Positions 7,966 to 17,147 of a stretch of DNA of 49,136 bases are shown piece by piece. Each line of letters starts with the position of its first letter. The stretch's first letter is position 1. Position numbers and translations under genes: made by a program. The notes beneath the pieces are model-generated. The model had not been told where the DNA came from. It ran no database searches and was given only the letters and a program-made list of their open reading frames with translations. The stretch comes from an uncultured Clostridia bacterium (GTDB taxonomy: Bacteria > Bacillota > Clostridia > TANB77 > CAG-508), in assembly GCA_947624195.1 (NCBI GenBank), contig CANQJH010000002.1:84918-134053 (forward strand). Reading direction: 5' to 3'.

Positions 7966-7994
7966 TTGAATTCTGTCAATTGATATGTTATAAT
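7966..7994 (+). promoter_or_regulatory. Sigma-A promoter of pcrA
   Basis: TTGAAT (7966-7971), a 17-bp spacer and TATAAT (7989-7994), 23 bp before the pcrA ATG. Confidence 0.8.
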
Positions 7995-8017
7995 TCTATC
8001 GAAAGAGAGAAAAAACG

Positions 8018-10369
8018 ATGTCAGATTTATTAGAAGAACTTAATCCAAAGCAAAAAGAAGCTGTTGAAAATACAGAAGGACCATGCCTAGTTATAGCAGG
8101 GGCAGGAAGCGGAAAAACAAAAGTATTAACTTACAAAATTGCATATCTGTTAAAGGAAAAAAATGTAAAGCCTTGGAACGTACTTGCAATCACATTTACC
8201 AACAAGGCTGCTAATGAGATGAAGGAAAGAACTGCCAAATTAATTGGAGAAAATATAAATGATTTGTGGCTTGGTACTTTTCACTCAATCTGTGTTAAAA
8301 TCCTTAGAAAATTCATTGATAGATTGGGCTTTGACAATTCATTTGCTATATTTGATACAACAGATCAAAAGACGCTTGTAAAGAACTGTTTGAAGGAACT
8401 TAATATTGATTCAAAAATGTTTGCGGAAAAGTCTGTTTTAAATGAAATTAGTAATGCGAAAAATGAAATGCTTGAACCTGAACAATATAATTTTAAATAT
8501 GCTGATGATTACAGAAAGAAAATTATTGGTAAAGTTTACACTTTATATCAGAGAAAATTAAAAGAAAATAATGCTATAGATTTTGATGATATTATTAACT
8601 TTACAATTAAAATTTTAATGGAAAATCCTGATGTATTAGAGTATTATTCTGAAAAATTTAAGTATATTTTAGTTGATGAGTACCAAGATACAAACAAATC
8701 GCAGTTTACTTTAGTTACACTTTTGGCTTCAAAGTATGGAAATATCACGGTTGTTGGCGATAATGACCAAGGAATCTATGGATTTAGGGGCGCTGATATT
8801 ACTAATATTTTGAATTTTGAGAAAGATTTTCCAGGAACTCAAGTAATAAAATTGGAACAAAATTATCGTTGCACAGGAAATATATTAAAAGCTGCAAACG
8901 CAGTAATTAAGCACAACGAGAACAAATATGATAAAAAGCTTTGGACAGAGAACGAAGAAGGTGCACTTCCTTATGTATATTGTGGGGAAGATGAATACGC
9001 AGAGGCTAATTTTATAATCGAGCAAATTAACAGATTAAAAAGAGAAGAATATTACAAATATTCTGATTTTGCTGTACTTTATAGGATGAACTCACAGTCA
9101 AGAGCTATAGAAGATAAACTAAGGATAGAAGATATTCCATACAAAATTGTTGGTGGTCTTAAATTTTATGAAAGAAAAGAAATAAAGGATGCCATAGCAT
9201 ACTTAAGACTAATTAGCAATCAGTCAGATAACCTATCACTAGAAAGAATAATAAATGAACCTAAAAGGGGCGTTGGGAAGACAAGTATTGATAATATTAG
9301 AGAACTCGCTAATCAAAACGATACTTCAATGTATGAGATTATAAAAAATGCGGACAAGTATATTCCTAGAATATATAGCAATACAAGAGAATTTATAAGC
9401 ACAATTGAAGAACTTAAAAGTTTAGATGTACCAGTATCTGAACTTATAACTGAAACTTTAAATAAGACAGGTTATACGCAAAGTCTAAAAAATGAAAATA
9501 CTGTTGAGGCGGAAAGTAGGATACAAAACTTAGAGGAATTTTTAACAGTAGCAGAAGAATTTGAAAAGGAATCAGCAGATAAATCATTAACTGAGTTTTT
9601 AAATGGCATATCGCTTGCAAGTGATACTGATAGTTTGGAAGATACTGACAATGTAGTTACATTAATGACATTACACAGTGCAAAAGGTCTAGAATATCCA
9701 ACTATATTTTTAGTTGGATTAGAGGAAGGAATATTCCCTGGATACCAATCAATGGACAATCCAGCCGACATAGAAGAAGAACGAAGATTATTTTATGTGG
9801 GTATAACAAGGGCGAAACAGCATTTATTTATGACATTTGCAAGGAGAAGAACTATATTTGGTTCTACAAGTTATAATCCTCCATCAAGATTTTTAAAAGA
9901 AATTCCAAAAGACATATTAGAAGGTTATGAAGATGCAATGCAAGAAAAATCTTTAGCAGATGAATTCGAAGATGTTGCACTTGAATGGAATTATGGTAGA
10001 AAACATGATGCTTACAGCCTAAAAAATAAAGTTAAAACTTATAAAGCCGATGATAACTACTTAAACGAAAATAAAGTTGCAACATTTGAAGCAAAAGATA
10101 GTTATTTAAAAGAAAATAAAACAAGTTCAACGAGTAGTTTTGGTAGAACAGCAGAGAGCTTTTTAGCTTCACTCCAAGCAAAGAAAACAAATAGCACAGA
10201 TATAAGCAAATATAAAGTAGGACAGAGGGTATTTCACAAGAAATTTGGTGAAGGAGTAATAACAAAATTAGAGCCTGAGGATGATGACATTAAAGTTGAT
10301 CTTGATTTTGAAAAGGCAGGACACAAGAGATTAATGGCAAAATTTGCAGGACTAGAGATTTTAGAATAA
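8018..10369 (+). CDS. pcrA: ATP-dependent DNA helicase PcrA/UvrD (superfamily 1)
   Basis: A 783-residue SF1A 3'-5' helicase that unwinds DNA in repair, strips RecA filaments and resolves replication-transcription conflicts. Visible motifs are LNPKQKEAV, Walker A AGAGSGKT (27-34), AITFTNKAANEMKER, GTFHSICVKILR, Walker B VDEYQDTN, VVGDNDQGIYGFRGA, LEQNYRC, MTLHSAKGLEYP, and EERRLFYVGITRAK. After a lower-complexity linker with a partly repeated NYLNENK/SYLKENK segment (about residues 675-710), the C-terminus VGQRVFHKKFGEG matches the Tudor-like domain through which PcrA contacts RNA polymerase. Length is a little above the usual 720-750 because of the linker. The ribosome binding site is weak (AGAGAGAAAAAACG). 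Confidence 0.97.
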   Translation: MSDLLEELNPKQKEAVENTEGPCLVIAGAGSGKTKVLTYKIAYLLKEKNVKPWNVLAITFTNKAANEMKERTAKLIGENINDLWLGTFHSICVKILRKFIDRLGFDNSFAIFDTTDQKTLVKNCLKELNIDSKMFAEKSVLNEISNAKNEMLEPEQYNFKYADDYRKKIIGKVYTLYQRKLKENNAIDFDDIINFTIKILMENPDVLEYYSEKFKYILVDEYQDTNKSQFTLVTLLASKYGNITVVGDNDQGIYGFRGADITNILNFEKDFPGTQVIKLEQNYRCTGNILKAANAVIKHNENKYDKKLWTENEEGALPYVYCGEDEYAEANFIIEQINRLKREEYYKYSDFAVLYRMNSQSRAIEDKLRIEDIPYKIVGGLKFYERKEIKDAIAYLRLISNQSDNLSLERIINEPKRGVGKTSIDNIRELANQNDTSMYEIIKNADKYIPRIYSNTREFISTIEELKSLDVPVSELITETLNKTGYTQSLKNENTVEAESRIQNLEEFLTVAEEFEKESADKSLTEFLNGISLASDTDSLEDTDNVVTLMTLHSAKGLEYPTIFLVGLEEGIFPGYQSMDNPADIEEERRLFYVGITRAKQHLFMTFARRRTIFGSTSYNPPSRFLKEIPKDILEGYEDAMQEKSLADEFEDVALEWNYGRKHDAYSLKNKVKTYKADDNYLNENKVATFEAKDSYLKENKTSSTSSFGRTAESFLASLQAKKTNSTDISKYKVGQRVFHKKFGEGVITKLEPEDDDIKVDLDFEKAGHKRLMAKFAGLEILE

Positions 10370-10724
10370 GATTATCATTATTAATAAAAATTTATTTTTC
10401 ATGTCATTTCTGGATTAGTGATTATTAAAAAACAAGAGTATAGCTTATTTTTTCATGCCTTTGTAGAACTTGAAATTTCAGATTAAGATTATTTAATACT
10501 ATAAAACCATAAATATAGTTATTTTGGAATAAGCCGCGCAGGGACCACCCGTAGCGTCAGCGTAGGGCGAATGAAGAAAATTACATACAAGCGCCCAATG
10601 GCATTGTATGCTATAGGAAGTGCATTAATTGCACAGCCATTAGTGGCCTTATGGAATTTTCGACAGCAAGGCATGAAAAAATAACTATATTTATGGTTTA
10701 TAGTTATTTTTTTATAATATCTAA
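10370..10724. other. Intergenic region between pcrA and mecA
   Basis: No gene is seen in 355 bp. It contains repeat copy A (10494-10707) and, at 10445-10461, a 17-bp inverted match to the repeat's right shoulder (10668-10684). The two genes converge here; no separate classical terminator for pcrA stands out, and the repeat's inverted ends may fill that role. Confidence 0.6.
10494..10707 (+). repeat. ~200-bp GC-richer repeat with inverted ends, copy A
   Basis: One of three related copies (B, inverted, at 40277-40447; C at 45744-45943). A perfect 22-bp inverted repeat (10504-10525 and 10678-10699), extended imperfectly outward, frames a GC-richer core beginning AAGCCGCGCAGGGACCACCC. Within the core, short stems are present: CATACAA/TTGTATG around a conserved GCGCCCAATGGCA, GTGCA/TGCAC, and GCCA/TGGC. 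No open frame is shared by the copies. It could be a MITE, a structured RNA, or both. Confidence 0.75.
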
Positions 10725-11336
10725 TTAAAATAATCCATTTTGATAAGTTTGTATTGCATTGTTCCTTATAATTATCTTGCCCTTTTCCTTTAAAACAGAT
10801 ACAAACAAATCCTTACTAGAAAAGTATTTGCAAAATTCTGTAATAGAACAATAAAATCTAGCCAAATCATCATAATTTTGATTAATGTTAGTTAATGAAA
10901 GATAATAAAAATCATTGTATAAATACAACTCAACTTTTTTAGCCAATGAGCGTACATTAGCTAAATTGATCCTTTTTGTATATTCACAAAAGTTGCAAAA
11001 ATCATCAAGATTTTCAAATTTGTATATAGCCAAATCTAAATTGTCTACTTTGGGAATCTTGTGTGGTTTAGCAACTTTTCTATTATTTCCAAGTTTAATA
11101 AGCTTTGTTACGGTAAAAACAAAGTCTCCATTATGAAGTGCAACAGCATCTATCTTAATCTTATAATCTCTAGTATTAAAGCCAACTTCATCATATGCTC
11201 TATCCAAAATATCCAAAAAAGTGCGTCTTGCATCACTTGAGTTAGATATGAAGCCATCTAAGTCGTCGCTATTAGGTAATTCATCACATGATAATATAAT
11301 CTTTAATTTATTTTCATTAAGCTTCTGAAATCTCAT
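10725..11336 (-). CDS. mecA: MecA-like adaptor protein for ClpC
   Basis: A 203-residue protein. The N-terminal half (MRFQKLNENKLKIILSCDEL, DARRTFLDILDRAYDEVGF) fits the MecA substrate-binding domain, and the C-terminal half (KFENLDDFCNFCEY, ELYLYNDFYYLSL, ITEFCKYFS) fits the ClpC-binding domain. In Bacillus, MecA delivers substrates such as ComK to ClpCP for degradation; targets in clostridia are less clear. AAGGAGGAATCA precedes the ATG. It is divergent from the DUF4321-radC-mre unit and shares the ~145-bp region at 11337-11480 with it. Sequence divergence from Bacillus MecA is substantial, so the family call is good but the regulatory role is inference. Confidence 0.75.
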   Translation of the reverse strand: MRFQKLNENKLKIILSCDELPNSDDLDGFISNSSDARRTFLDILDRAYDEVGFNTRDYKIKIDAVALHNGDFVFTVTKLIKLGNNRKVAKPHKIPKVDNLDLAIYKFENLDDFCNFCEYTKRINLANVRSLAKKVELYLYNDFYYLSLTNINQNYDDLARFYCSITEFCKYFSSKDLFVSVLKEKGKIIIRNNAIQTYQNGLF

Positions 11337-11405
11337 TGATTCCTCCTTGTGACATACAATATAACATATAAATTACAAAAAAGAAATACTTTTTACGAAA
11401 ATATC

Positions 11406-11434
11406 TTGAAAAAAAATCCAATTAACTATATAAT
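11406..11434 (+). promoter_or_regulatory. Sigma-A promoter of the DUF4321-radC-mreB unit
   Basis: TTGAAA (11406-11411), a 17-bp spacer and TATAAT (11429-11434), 46 bp before the ATG at 11481. Its position rules out an earlier in-frame start for the DUF4321 gene. Confidence 0.85.
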
Positions 11435-11480
11435 AGCTTATATAAAAAATGCACGTTTCCGTAAGAAAGTGGAGGTAAAA

Positions 11481-11738
11481 ATGTTTACGAAGGAAAAAGG
11501 AACTTTAGTTTTAATAATATTTATATTATGTGGTCTAGTAATAGGAGGACTAATAGGAGAGCTAACAAGCGGAGTGTCATGGCTTAACTGGCTTAGCTAT
11601 GGTCAACAATTTGGACTATCAGATCCAATTGTACTAGATTTGGGAGTTGTTCAATTAACTTTTGGACTAATGTTTACAATTAATGTTTCAAGTATAATAG
11701 GCATTGTTATAGCTATATTCTTGTATAGGAAATTCTAG
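11481..11738 (+). CDS. DUF4321 family small membrane protein
   Basis: An 85-residue protein with two hydrophobic segments: residues about 8-28 (VLIIFILCGLVIGGLIG) and about 62-82 (FTINVSSIIGIVIAIFLY). A short external part between them contains WLNWLSYGQQFGL and LDLGVVQLTFG. This matches the DUF4321 family, regularly found just upstream of radC or maf and mreBCD in clostridia; function unknown. The ATG at 11481 is chosen because GTGGAGGTAAAA lies directly before it and the promoter lies further upstream. It is the first gene of the likely repair and cell-shape operon, 25 bp before radC. Confidence 0.82.
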   Translation: MFTKEKGTLVLIIFILCGLVIGGLIGELTSGVSWLNWLSYGQQFGLSDPIVLDLGVVQLTFGLMFTINVSSIIGIVIAIFLYRKF

Positions 11739-11763
11739 GTTTTGGGGGCAGAAAGGAAAATTT

Positions 11764-12447
11764 ATGCCACTAAAAATGAAGGAATTGCCAGAACTTGAAA
11801 GACCATACGAAAAACTTGAAAAATATGGTGAAAAAATGTTATCAGACTCAGAACTTCTGGCAATAATTATAAAAAATGGAACAAAAGAGGAAAATTCTAT
11901 TGATATAGCAAATAGGATTCTTTTGATGTCTGATACATTAAAAGGACTGCAAACACTATCACTCACAGAATTAAAGAATATCAAGGGAATAGGAAAAGTA
12001 AAAGCTATACAGCTTAAAGCGATATGTGAACTCGCAAAAAGGATGAACCAAGAAAATGGTATAGGGATACAAGTAAAGTACCCTAAAGACATAGCAAATT
12101 TATTTATTGATGAATTTAAATTTGAGAAACAAGAAGTTCTAAAATTAATAGTATTAAATAGTAAAAACAATATCATAAAAATAATAGATATAGCAAATGG
12201 CGAAACTGACTATGTGTCAGTTGGCATAAAGCAGATTTTAATCGAAGTTATTAGAATGCAAGCAAATAGGATGATAATAGTGCACAATCATCCAAGCGGA
12301 GATTCGACTCCAAGTAAGCAGGATATTGAATTTACACAAAGACTTCTAAAAGCTGCAAAAATGCTAGAAATAAAGTTGTTAGACCATATTGTTATTGGGT
12401 ATAACAAATATGAAAGTATATTTTCAAGAAGGGATTTTGATAAATGA
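11764..12447 (+). CDS. radC: RadC family JAB1/MPN-domain protein
   Basis: A 227-residue RadC/YsxA-type protein. An N-terminal UPF0758 region (ELERPYEKLEKYGEKMLSD) and helix-hairpin-helix motif (LKNIKGIGKVKAIQLKA, about residues 70-86) precede a JAMM metalloprotease-like domain with HNHPSGD at 174-180. Despite the historical name its role in DNA repair is doubtful and its activity unknown. It overlaps mreB by 4 nt (ATGA), so translation is probably coupled. The radC-mreB arrangement is conserved in Firmicutes. The ATG follows GGGGGCAGAAAGGAAAATTT. Confidence 0.93.
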   Translation: MPLKMKELPELERPYEKLEKYGEKMLSDSELLAIIIKNGTKEENSIDIANRILLMSDTLKGLQTLSLTELKNIKGIGKVKAIQLKAICELAKRMNQENGIGIQVKYPKDIANLFIDEFKFEKQEVLKLIVLNSKNNIIKIIDIANGETDYVSVGIKQILIEVIRMQANRMIIVHNHPSGDSTPSKQDIEFTQRLLKAAKMLEIKLLDHIVIGYNKYESIFSRRDFDK

Positions 12448-13475
12448 AATTATTGGACTTTAGCTCTAAAGATATTGGTATTGATTTAGGAACTGCTAAT
12501 ATTTTAATTACCCTAAAGGGGAAAGGGATAGTTTTGAGAGAACCATCTGTAGTTGCTATAGATCAAGGCACAGCTGATATTGTGGCAACAGGCAGTGAAG
12601 CTAGAGAAATGTTAGGCAGAACTCCAGAAAACATTAGAGCTGTAAGACCTATGAAAGAAGGCGTTATTGCAGATTTTACGGCTACAGGACTTATGCTAAA
12701 AAATATGCTTAGAAAAGTATGCAGAAAATACAATGCAGGTAAACCAAGAGTTGTTGTAGGAGTACCATCTGGCATAACCGAAGTTGAAGAAAGAGCAGTA
12801 CAAGAAGCTTTTTTGCAAGCAGGAGCAAAAGAAGTTTATTTAATAGATGAGCCAATGGCATCAGCAATTGGAGCAGGACTTAATGTCCTAGAACCAAACG
12901 GTAAAATGATTGTAGATATTGGAGGTGGAACAACTGAAGTTGCAGTTATTTCACTAGGAGGAATAGTAACTTCGACCTCAATAAAAATTGCAGGTGACGC
13001 AATAAATGAAGCAATAATATCTTACCTAAAAAGAAAAGAAGATATAGTAATTGGACAGGCCGCAGCCGAAAATTTAAAAATAGAACTGGGCTGTGCAATG
13101 CCATTAGTATCAGAAATAACAAAAGAAATTAGAGGAAGAGATATAGATACAGGACTTCCAAAAAATATATCAATCTCATCAAAAGAAATTGAAGAAGCAA
13201 TGCAAAAACCAATCAATGAAATAATAGAAGCAGTTATAAGCACACTGTCAAACACTCCACCAGAGCTAGCCTCAGATATACTACAAAATGGTATATACCT
13301 ATCAGGAGGAGGAGCGTTAATAAGAAACCTAGATACTCTTGTTACTAAAAAGACAGGAATAAAGACTTTTATCGCAGATTCTCCATTAGAGTGTGTAGCA
13401 ATAGGTGCAGGCAAGATCTTAGAAAACTTTGATAAATTAAAGAAATTGATTTTAAACAGAGGAAATAACCACTAA
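12444..13475 (+). CDS. mreB: Rod shape-determining protein MreB
   Basis: A 343-residue bacterial actin that forms membrane-associated filaments guiding the elongation machinery. Actin-fold motifs are the phosphate-1 loop IGIDLGTANILI (residues 11-22), VVVGVPSGITEVE, the phosphate-2 loop VDIGGGTTEVAVISLGG, and the adenosine loop YLSGGGALIRNLD. Length is standard. The first residues (MKLLDFSSKD) are short, as in MreB rather than an extended Mbl. It is translationally coupled to radC by ATGA overlap and followed by mreC after 127 bp that hold a distinctive conserved leader. Confidence 0.98.
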   Translation: MKLLDFSSKDIGIDLGTANILITLKGKGIVLREPSVVAIDQGTADIVATGSEAREMLGRTPENIRAVRPMKEGVIADFTATGLMLKNMLRKVCRKYNAGKPRVVVGVPSGITEVEERAVQEAFLQAGAKEVYLIDEPMASAIGAGLNVLEPNGKMIVDIGGGTTEVAVISLGGIVTSTSIKIAGDAINEAIISYLKRKEDIVIGQAAAENLKIELGCAMPLVSEITKEIRGRDIDTGLPKNISISSKEIEEAMQKPINEIIEAVISTLSNTPPELASDILQNGIYLSGGGALIRNLDTLVTKKTGIKTFIADSPLECVAIGAGKILENFDKLKKLILNRGNNH

Positions 13476-13546
13476 AAACGAACTGTTGATATATAAGCTT
13501 CAAACAAAATGAGGTACGCACTATATTTGACTTGCAAATAAAACAT

Positions 13547-13590
13547 GGTTTATGGGTGACCTTTAAAAACCTAAATATATTATACAAGGA
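13547..13590 (+). promoter_or_regulatory. Conserved 44-nt leader element in front of mreC
   Basis: The sequence GGTTTATGGGTGACC, then TTTAAAAACC, then TAAATATATTATACAAGGA recurs almost unchanged at 18882-18926 before the first giant surface-protein gene. GGT...GGT...ACC...ACC could form an H-type pseudoknot (first GGT with first ACC, second GGT with second ACC, A-rich loop), and GGTGACC is also a 7-bp dyad that a protein could bind. It ends at the ribosome binding site. It matches no riboswitch class I can name. Confidence 0.55.
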
Positions 13591-13602
13591 ACAAATCTTA
13601 CA

Positions 13603-14418
13603 ATGAAGAATAACAAAACAAGTATAATTGGGATAACAATTACCATAGTCGTTTTAATAATAGTTGTTGTAATTTCAAACTTGGGAACTTCAAAAATGCA
13701 GACAGCTCAAACCGTTATCAGCAAGTTATTTATGCCTCTCCAAAATGGATACGTATATATAAAAAATAAAATAATTGGTAATGAGCAAGAAATAAGTGAT
13801 ATAGGAACATTAAAAAAAGAAAATGCAGGATTAAAAGAGGAAAACTCAAAGCTTAAAGAACAAGTAAGGGAACTAGAAATCTTAAAATCAGAGAATAACA
13901 CACTTAAGGAATATGTTAATTTAAAAAATAAATACTCTGAATTTGCAACAGTACCAGCAAATGTAATAGAAAGAAGTTATAGTAATTATGAAAAAATAAT
14001 AGTCATAAATGTTGGTAGTAATGACGGTATACAAGAAAATATGCCAGTAATCTCTGAGTCAGGCTTAGTTGGGAGAGTATTATCTGTCACAGATAATACT
14101 GCAAAAGTTCAAACAATCATAGATACTGCAAGCACAATTAGCGCAACAATATCTACTTCATCTGAGAGCATATTGTTAAAAGGAACAATATCAAATGACA
14201 AAAATCTAAGAGCAACTTCCATACCCGTCGAAGTAAGCATTTTACAAGGGGATGAAGTTGTTACATCAGGATTTGGAGGTATATTTCCAAAAGGAATCTT
14301 AATCGGAAATATAGCAGAGGTTGTAAATACAAAAAATGAGTTAGATAGATATGCAAATGTTAATCCAGCTACTGATTTTACCAAATTAGAAACAGTACTT
14401 GTAATCACACAGCAATAG
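13603..14418 (+). CDS. mreC: Cell shape-determining protein MreC
   Basis: A 271-residue protein. It has a short cytoplasmic N-terminus, one membrane helix (about residues 8-28), a coiled coil (about 65-105, rich in KEN/LKEE heptads) and a paired beta-barrel domain with typical MreC phrases: VPANVIERSYSNYEKIIVIN, GIQENMPVISESGLVGRV, and GDEVVTSGFGGIFPKGILIG. MreC links MreB to PBP2 and MreD outside the membrane. AAGGAACAAATCTTACA precedes the ATG. The 127-bp gap after mreB with a conserved leader and a possible TTGACT/TTATGG pair (from 13526) suggests separate control from mreB. Confidence 0.95.
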   Translation: MKNNKTSIIGITITIVVLIIVVVISNLGTSKMQTAQTVISKLFMPLQNGYVYIKNKIIGNEQEISDIGTLKKENAGLKEENSKLKEQVRELEILKSENNTLKEYVNLKNKYSEFATVPANVIERSYSNYEKIIVINVGSNDGIQENMPVISESGLVGRVLSVTDNTAKVQTIIDTASTISATISTSSESILLKGTISNDKNLRATSIPVEVSILQGDEVVTSGFGGIFPKGILIGNIAEVVNTKNELDRYANVNPATDFTKLETVLVITQQ

Positions 14419-14508
14419 TTAAACAAGAATTATCCAGTAGCTATCTGTGCTTCTAGTGTTCAAGCAATTATTGAAGAACAGATTCTAAGATAAGAAAGGG
14501 AAAAGAAT

Positions 14509-15042
14509 TTGAAAAAATTTAAAGGAATACTTATTATAGTAGCATTATTTTATTTACTGTACTTTTTACAAATGAATTTTTTTTCATGGTTTACAATTAG
14601 AGGAATAATGCCCAACACCTTCGTGATTTTAATATTATTTATTGGCCTTTTTGCAGGTAAAAAAATTGGAGGAATATGCGGGTTGGCATTTGGAATTATT
14701 CTAGACATTTTAATTGGAGAAGGCATAGGCTTTACTGGAATAATTCTTGCAATTATTGGACTACTAGGAGAATACTTTGACAAGAACTTCTCCAAAGACA
14801 GTAGAGTTACAATTATACTAATGACAACGGGTGCAACAATAATTTTTGAAGTATTTAATTATATTGCAAATATTTTAAGATTTCATATAGAAGCGGAAAT
14901 CTTACCATTTATATTAATGCTACTCGTAGAAGTCATATATAATGTATTTCTTGTAATAATATTTTATCCATGGATGAAAAAGTTAGGATATTATATAGAA
15001 AATATATTCAAAAATAAAAAGATTTTAACAAGATATTTTTAA
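14509..15042 (+). CDS. mreD: Rod shape-determining protein MreD
   Basis: A 177-residue integral membrane protein with five or six hydrophobic helices, part of the elongasome with MreB, MreC and PBP2. The N-terminal phrase LYFLQMNFFSWFTIRGIMPN and the helix GGICGLAFGIILDILIGEGIGF are characteristic. The start is TTG at 14509, supported by AAGAAAGGG 8 nt upstream. It lies 90 bp after mreC and 24 bp before the mrdA start. Confidence 0.92.
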   Translation: MKKFKGILIIVALFYLLYFLQMNFFSWFTIRGIMPNTFVILILFIGLFAGKKIGGICGLAFGIILDILIGEGIGFTGIILAIIGLLGEYFDKNFSKDSRVTIILMTTGATIIFEVFNYIANILRFHIEAEILPFILMLLVEVIYNVFLVIIFYPWMKKLGYYIENIFKNKKILTRYF

Positions 15043-15066
15043 GCTAAACTCTTGCAAGGGGGCAAA

Positions 15067-17124
15067 ATGAAGGAGAGGAAAAATAGTAAAATAAGATTCA
15101 ATATTCTTATAGCTTTAGTATATATCATAGGCATTATATTACTAATTGCTTTATTTAACTTGCAAATTGTTCATGGCCAAGAATATAGAGAGACATCAAA
15201 TACCAGACTTACAAGAGAAAAGACAATTACGGCAGCAAGAGGAAACATACTAGACTCAACAGGAAATAAATTAGTATCCACAACAATGTTATATAATGTG
15301 GAAATCTACAAGACAAAAATAGATAACGAGACTTTAAATAATACACTTTTGCTTACTGCAAAAACACTTGAAGAAAATGGGGACAAATACATTGACAATT
15401 TCCCTATAACAGTTGAGCCATATAACTTCAAAAACATAGATGTAGAAGCATGGAAAAAAAGTAACAATATAGATAACGCATTTGATGCAGAAACAACTTT
15501 CAATTTTTATAAAGAAAAATATAAAGTCACAACAGATAATGTTCAAGACGCAAGAAGAATAATTACATTAAGATATTTAATTGAAAAAGACGGATATAGT
15601 AATACAAAATCAGTTAAGATAGCTAGTAATATAAGCAACGCAAGTTATGCTAAATTTAACGAAATGGGTTCAAGTTTTTCTGGAATAAGTACATACACAG
15701 AACCAACAGTATCATATCTTTTTGGAGAACTTGCATCACACATATTAGGTTATGTAGGCCCTATATCTGAGGAAGATTTAAAAGCAAATCCAGATTATAA
15801 AAGAACAGATATTATAGGAAAAACTGGAATAGAAAAAGTCTTTGAAAAATATCTAAAAGGGACAGATGGTATAAGACAAATAGATATGTCCGTAGATGGA
15901 ATTGTTACAGACGAATATATTTCACAAGAAGCTGTAACAGGAAGTGATGTTGTACTTACAATAGATGCAGAGCTTCAAAAAATTACGGAACAGGCATTAG
16001 CCCAAAACATGGAAGATATGAGAAATGGGAAATTAGGCGAGGTCGCAAATGCAAATCAAGGCTCAGCAGTTGTTGTAAATGTAAAAACTGGTGAAATCCT
16101 AGCAATGGCAAGCTATCCTAACTACAACCCATCACTATTCACAGATGGGATAAGCCAAGCAAATTGGGACACTTATAGATTTGATGAAAGACATCCACTA
16201 GTAAATAAAGCCATTTCAGATAAATCAGCACCAGGTTCAACATTTAAATTAGTTACAGCAATAGCAGGATTAGAAAGTGGAGCAATAGACTTAAACACAA
16301 GAATAAATGATACTTATAGATATACATTCTATAGTGACTATCAACCTACGTGCTGGAGATATGGAGGACACGGCTGGCAAAATGTTGTGCAAGCGATAGA
16401 GCATTCATGCAACTACTTTTTCTATGAAACAGGAAGAAGAGCTGGAATTGACAAATTAGTCGAAGTGGCCAAAGCCTTTGGACTAGGCCAAAAAACAGGA
16501 ATCGAGCTTCCGGACGAAATAGCAGGAACATTATCAGGACCTGAAGTGGACTCAGAATGGACCGGTGGTAAAACTATACAAACAGCAATTGGACAGCTTT
16601 ATAACGACTTTACCCCACTTCAAATGGCAAAATACACAGCAATGCTTGCAAATGGTGGTAAGAATATAGATGTAACAATTATAAAATCAATCAATAATCC
16701 AGATGGAACTCAAGTATCAAGAAACGAGATAGATTCGTATATTACAAACCTACTAGGCAAAGATTCAAATAGTGGAAGTAATCTAGAACTAAGTGCTGAC
16801 ATATTAGCCGCAATTAGACAAGGTATGAAGGGTGTTACAAGTGATGACGCCGGAACAGCATATTCATACTTTAGAGATTTCAACATTGAAGTAGGAGGAA
16901 AGACAGGATCTGCCTCAACAAACAATGGAACCAATGCATGGTTTATAGGCTTTGCACCATTTGATGACCCAGAAATAGCAGTCGCAGTATATGTAAAAGA
17001 TGGTGAACACGGAGGATACACAGCACCAGTAGCAAGAGCTATATTTGCACAATATTTAGGAATGAACGCATCACAGATAACAGAAGACACAACGGTTTGG
17101 TCATACATGCAAACTGTAAGATAA
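15067..17124 (+). CDS. mrdA: Penicillin-binding protein 2 (elongation transpeptidase, class B PBP)
   Basis: A 685-residue class B PBP that crosslinks peptidoglycan during side-wall growth with RodA. An N-terminal membrane helix (about residues 11-33) is followed by a dimerisation/pedestal domain (TREKTITAARGNILD) and the transpeptidase domain. The active-site set is complete: STFK at 391-394 (Ser391 acylated by beta-lactams), SCN at 447-449 and KTG at 612-614. The ATG at 15067 is preferred over a TTG at 15052 because the Shine-Dalgarno (CAAGGGGGC) lies between them. It is downstream of mreD and upstream of minC, the classic mre-min order. No rodA is in the cluster. Confidence 0.95.
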   Translation: MKERKNSKIRFNILIALVYIIGIILLIALFNLQIVHGQEYRETSNTRLTREKTITAARGNILDSTGNKLVSTTMLYNVEIYKTKIDNETLNNTLLLTAKTLEENGDKYIDNFPITVEPYNFKNIDVEAWKKSNNIDNAFDAETTFNFYKEKYKVTTDNVQDARRIITLRYLIEKDGYSNTKSVKIASNISNASYAKFNEMGSSFSGISTYTEPTVSYLFGELASHILGYVGPISEEDLKANPDYKRTDIIGKTGIEKVFEKYLKGTDGIRQIDMSVDGIVTDEYISQEAVTGSDVVLTIDAELQKITEQALAQNMEDMRNGKLGEVANANQGSAVVVNVKTGEILAMASYPNYNPSLFTDGISQANWDTYRFDERHPLVNKAISDKSAPGSTFKLVTAIAGLESGAIDLNTRINDTYRYTFYSDYQPTCWRYGGHGWQNVVQAIEHSCNYFFYETGRRAGIDKLVEVAKAFGLGQKTGIELPDEIAGTLSGPEVDSEWTGGKTIQTAIGQLYNDFTPLQMAKYTAMLANGGKNIDVTIIKSINNPDGTQVSRNEIDSYITNLLGKDSNSGSNLELSADILAAIRQGMKGVTSDDAGTAYSYFRDFNIEVGGKTGSASTNNGTNAWFIGFAPFDDPEIAVAVYVKDGEHGGYTAPVARAIFAQYLGMNASQITEDTTVWSYMQTVR

Positions 17125-17147
17125 ATATTATTTAAAGGATGTAAAAT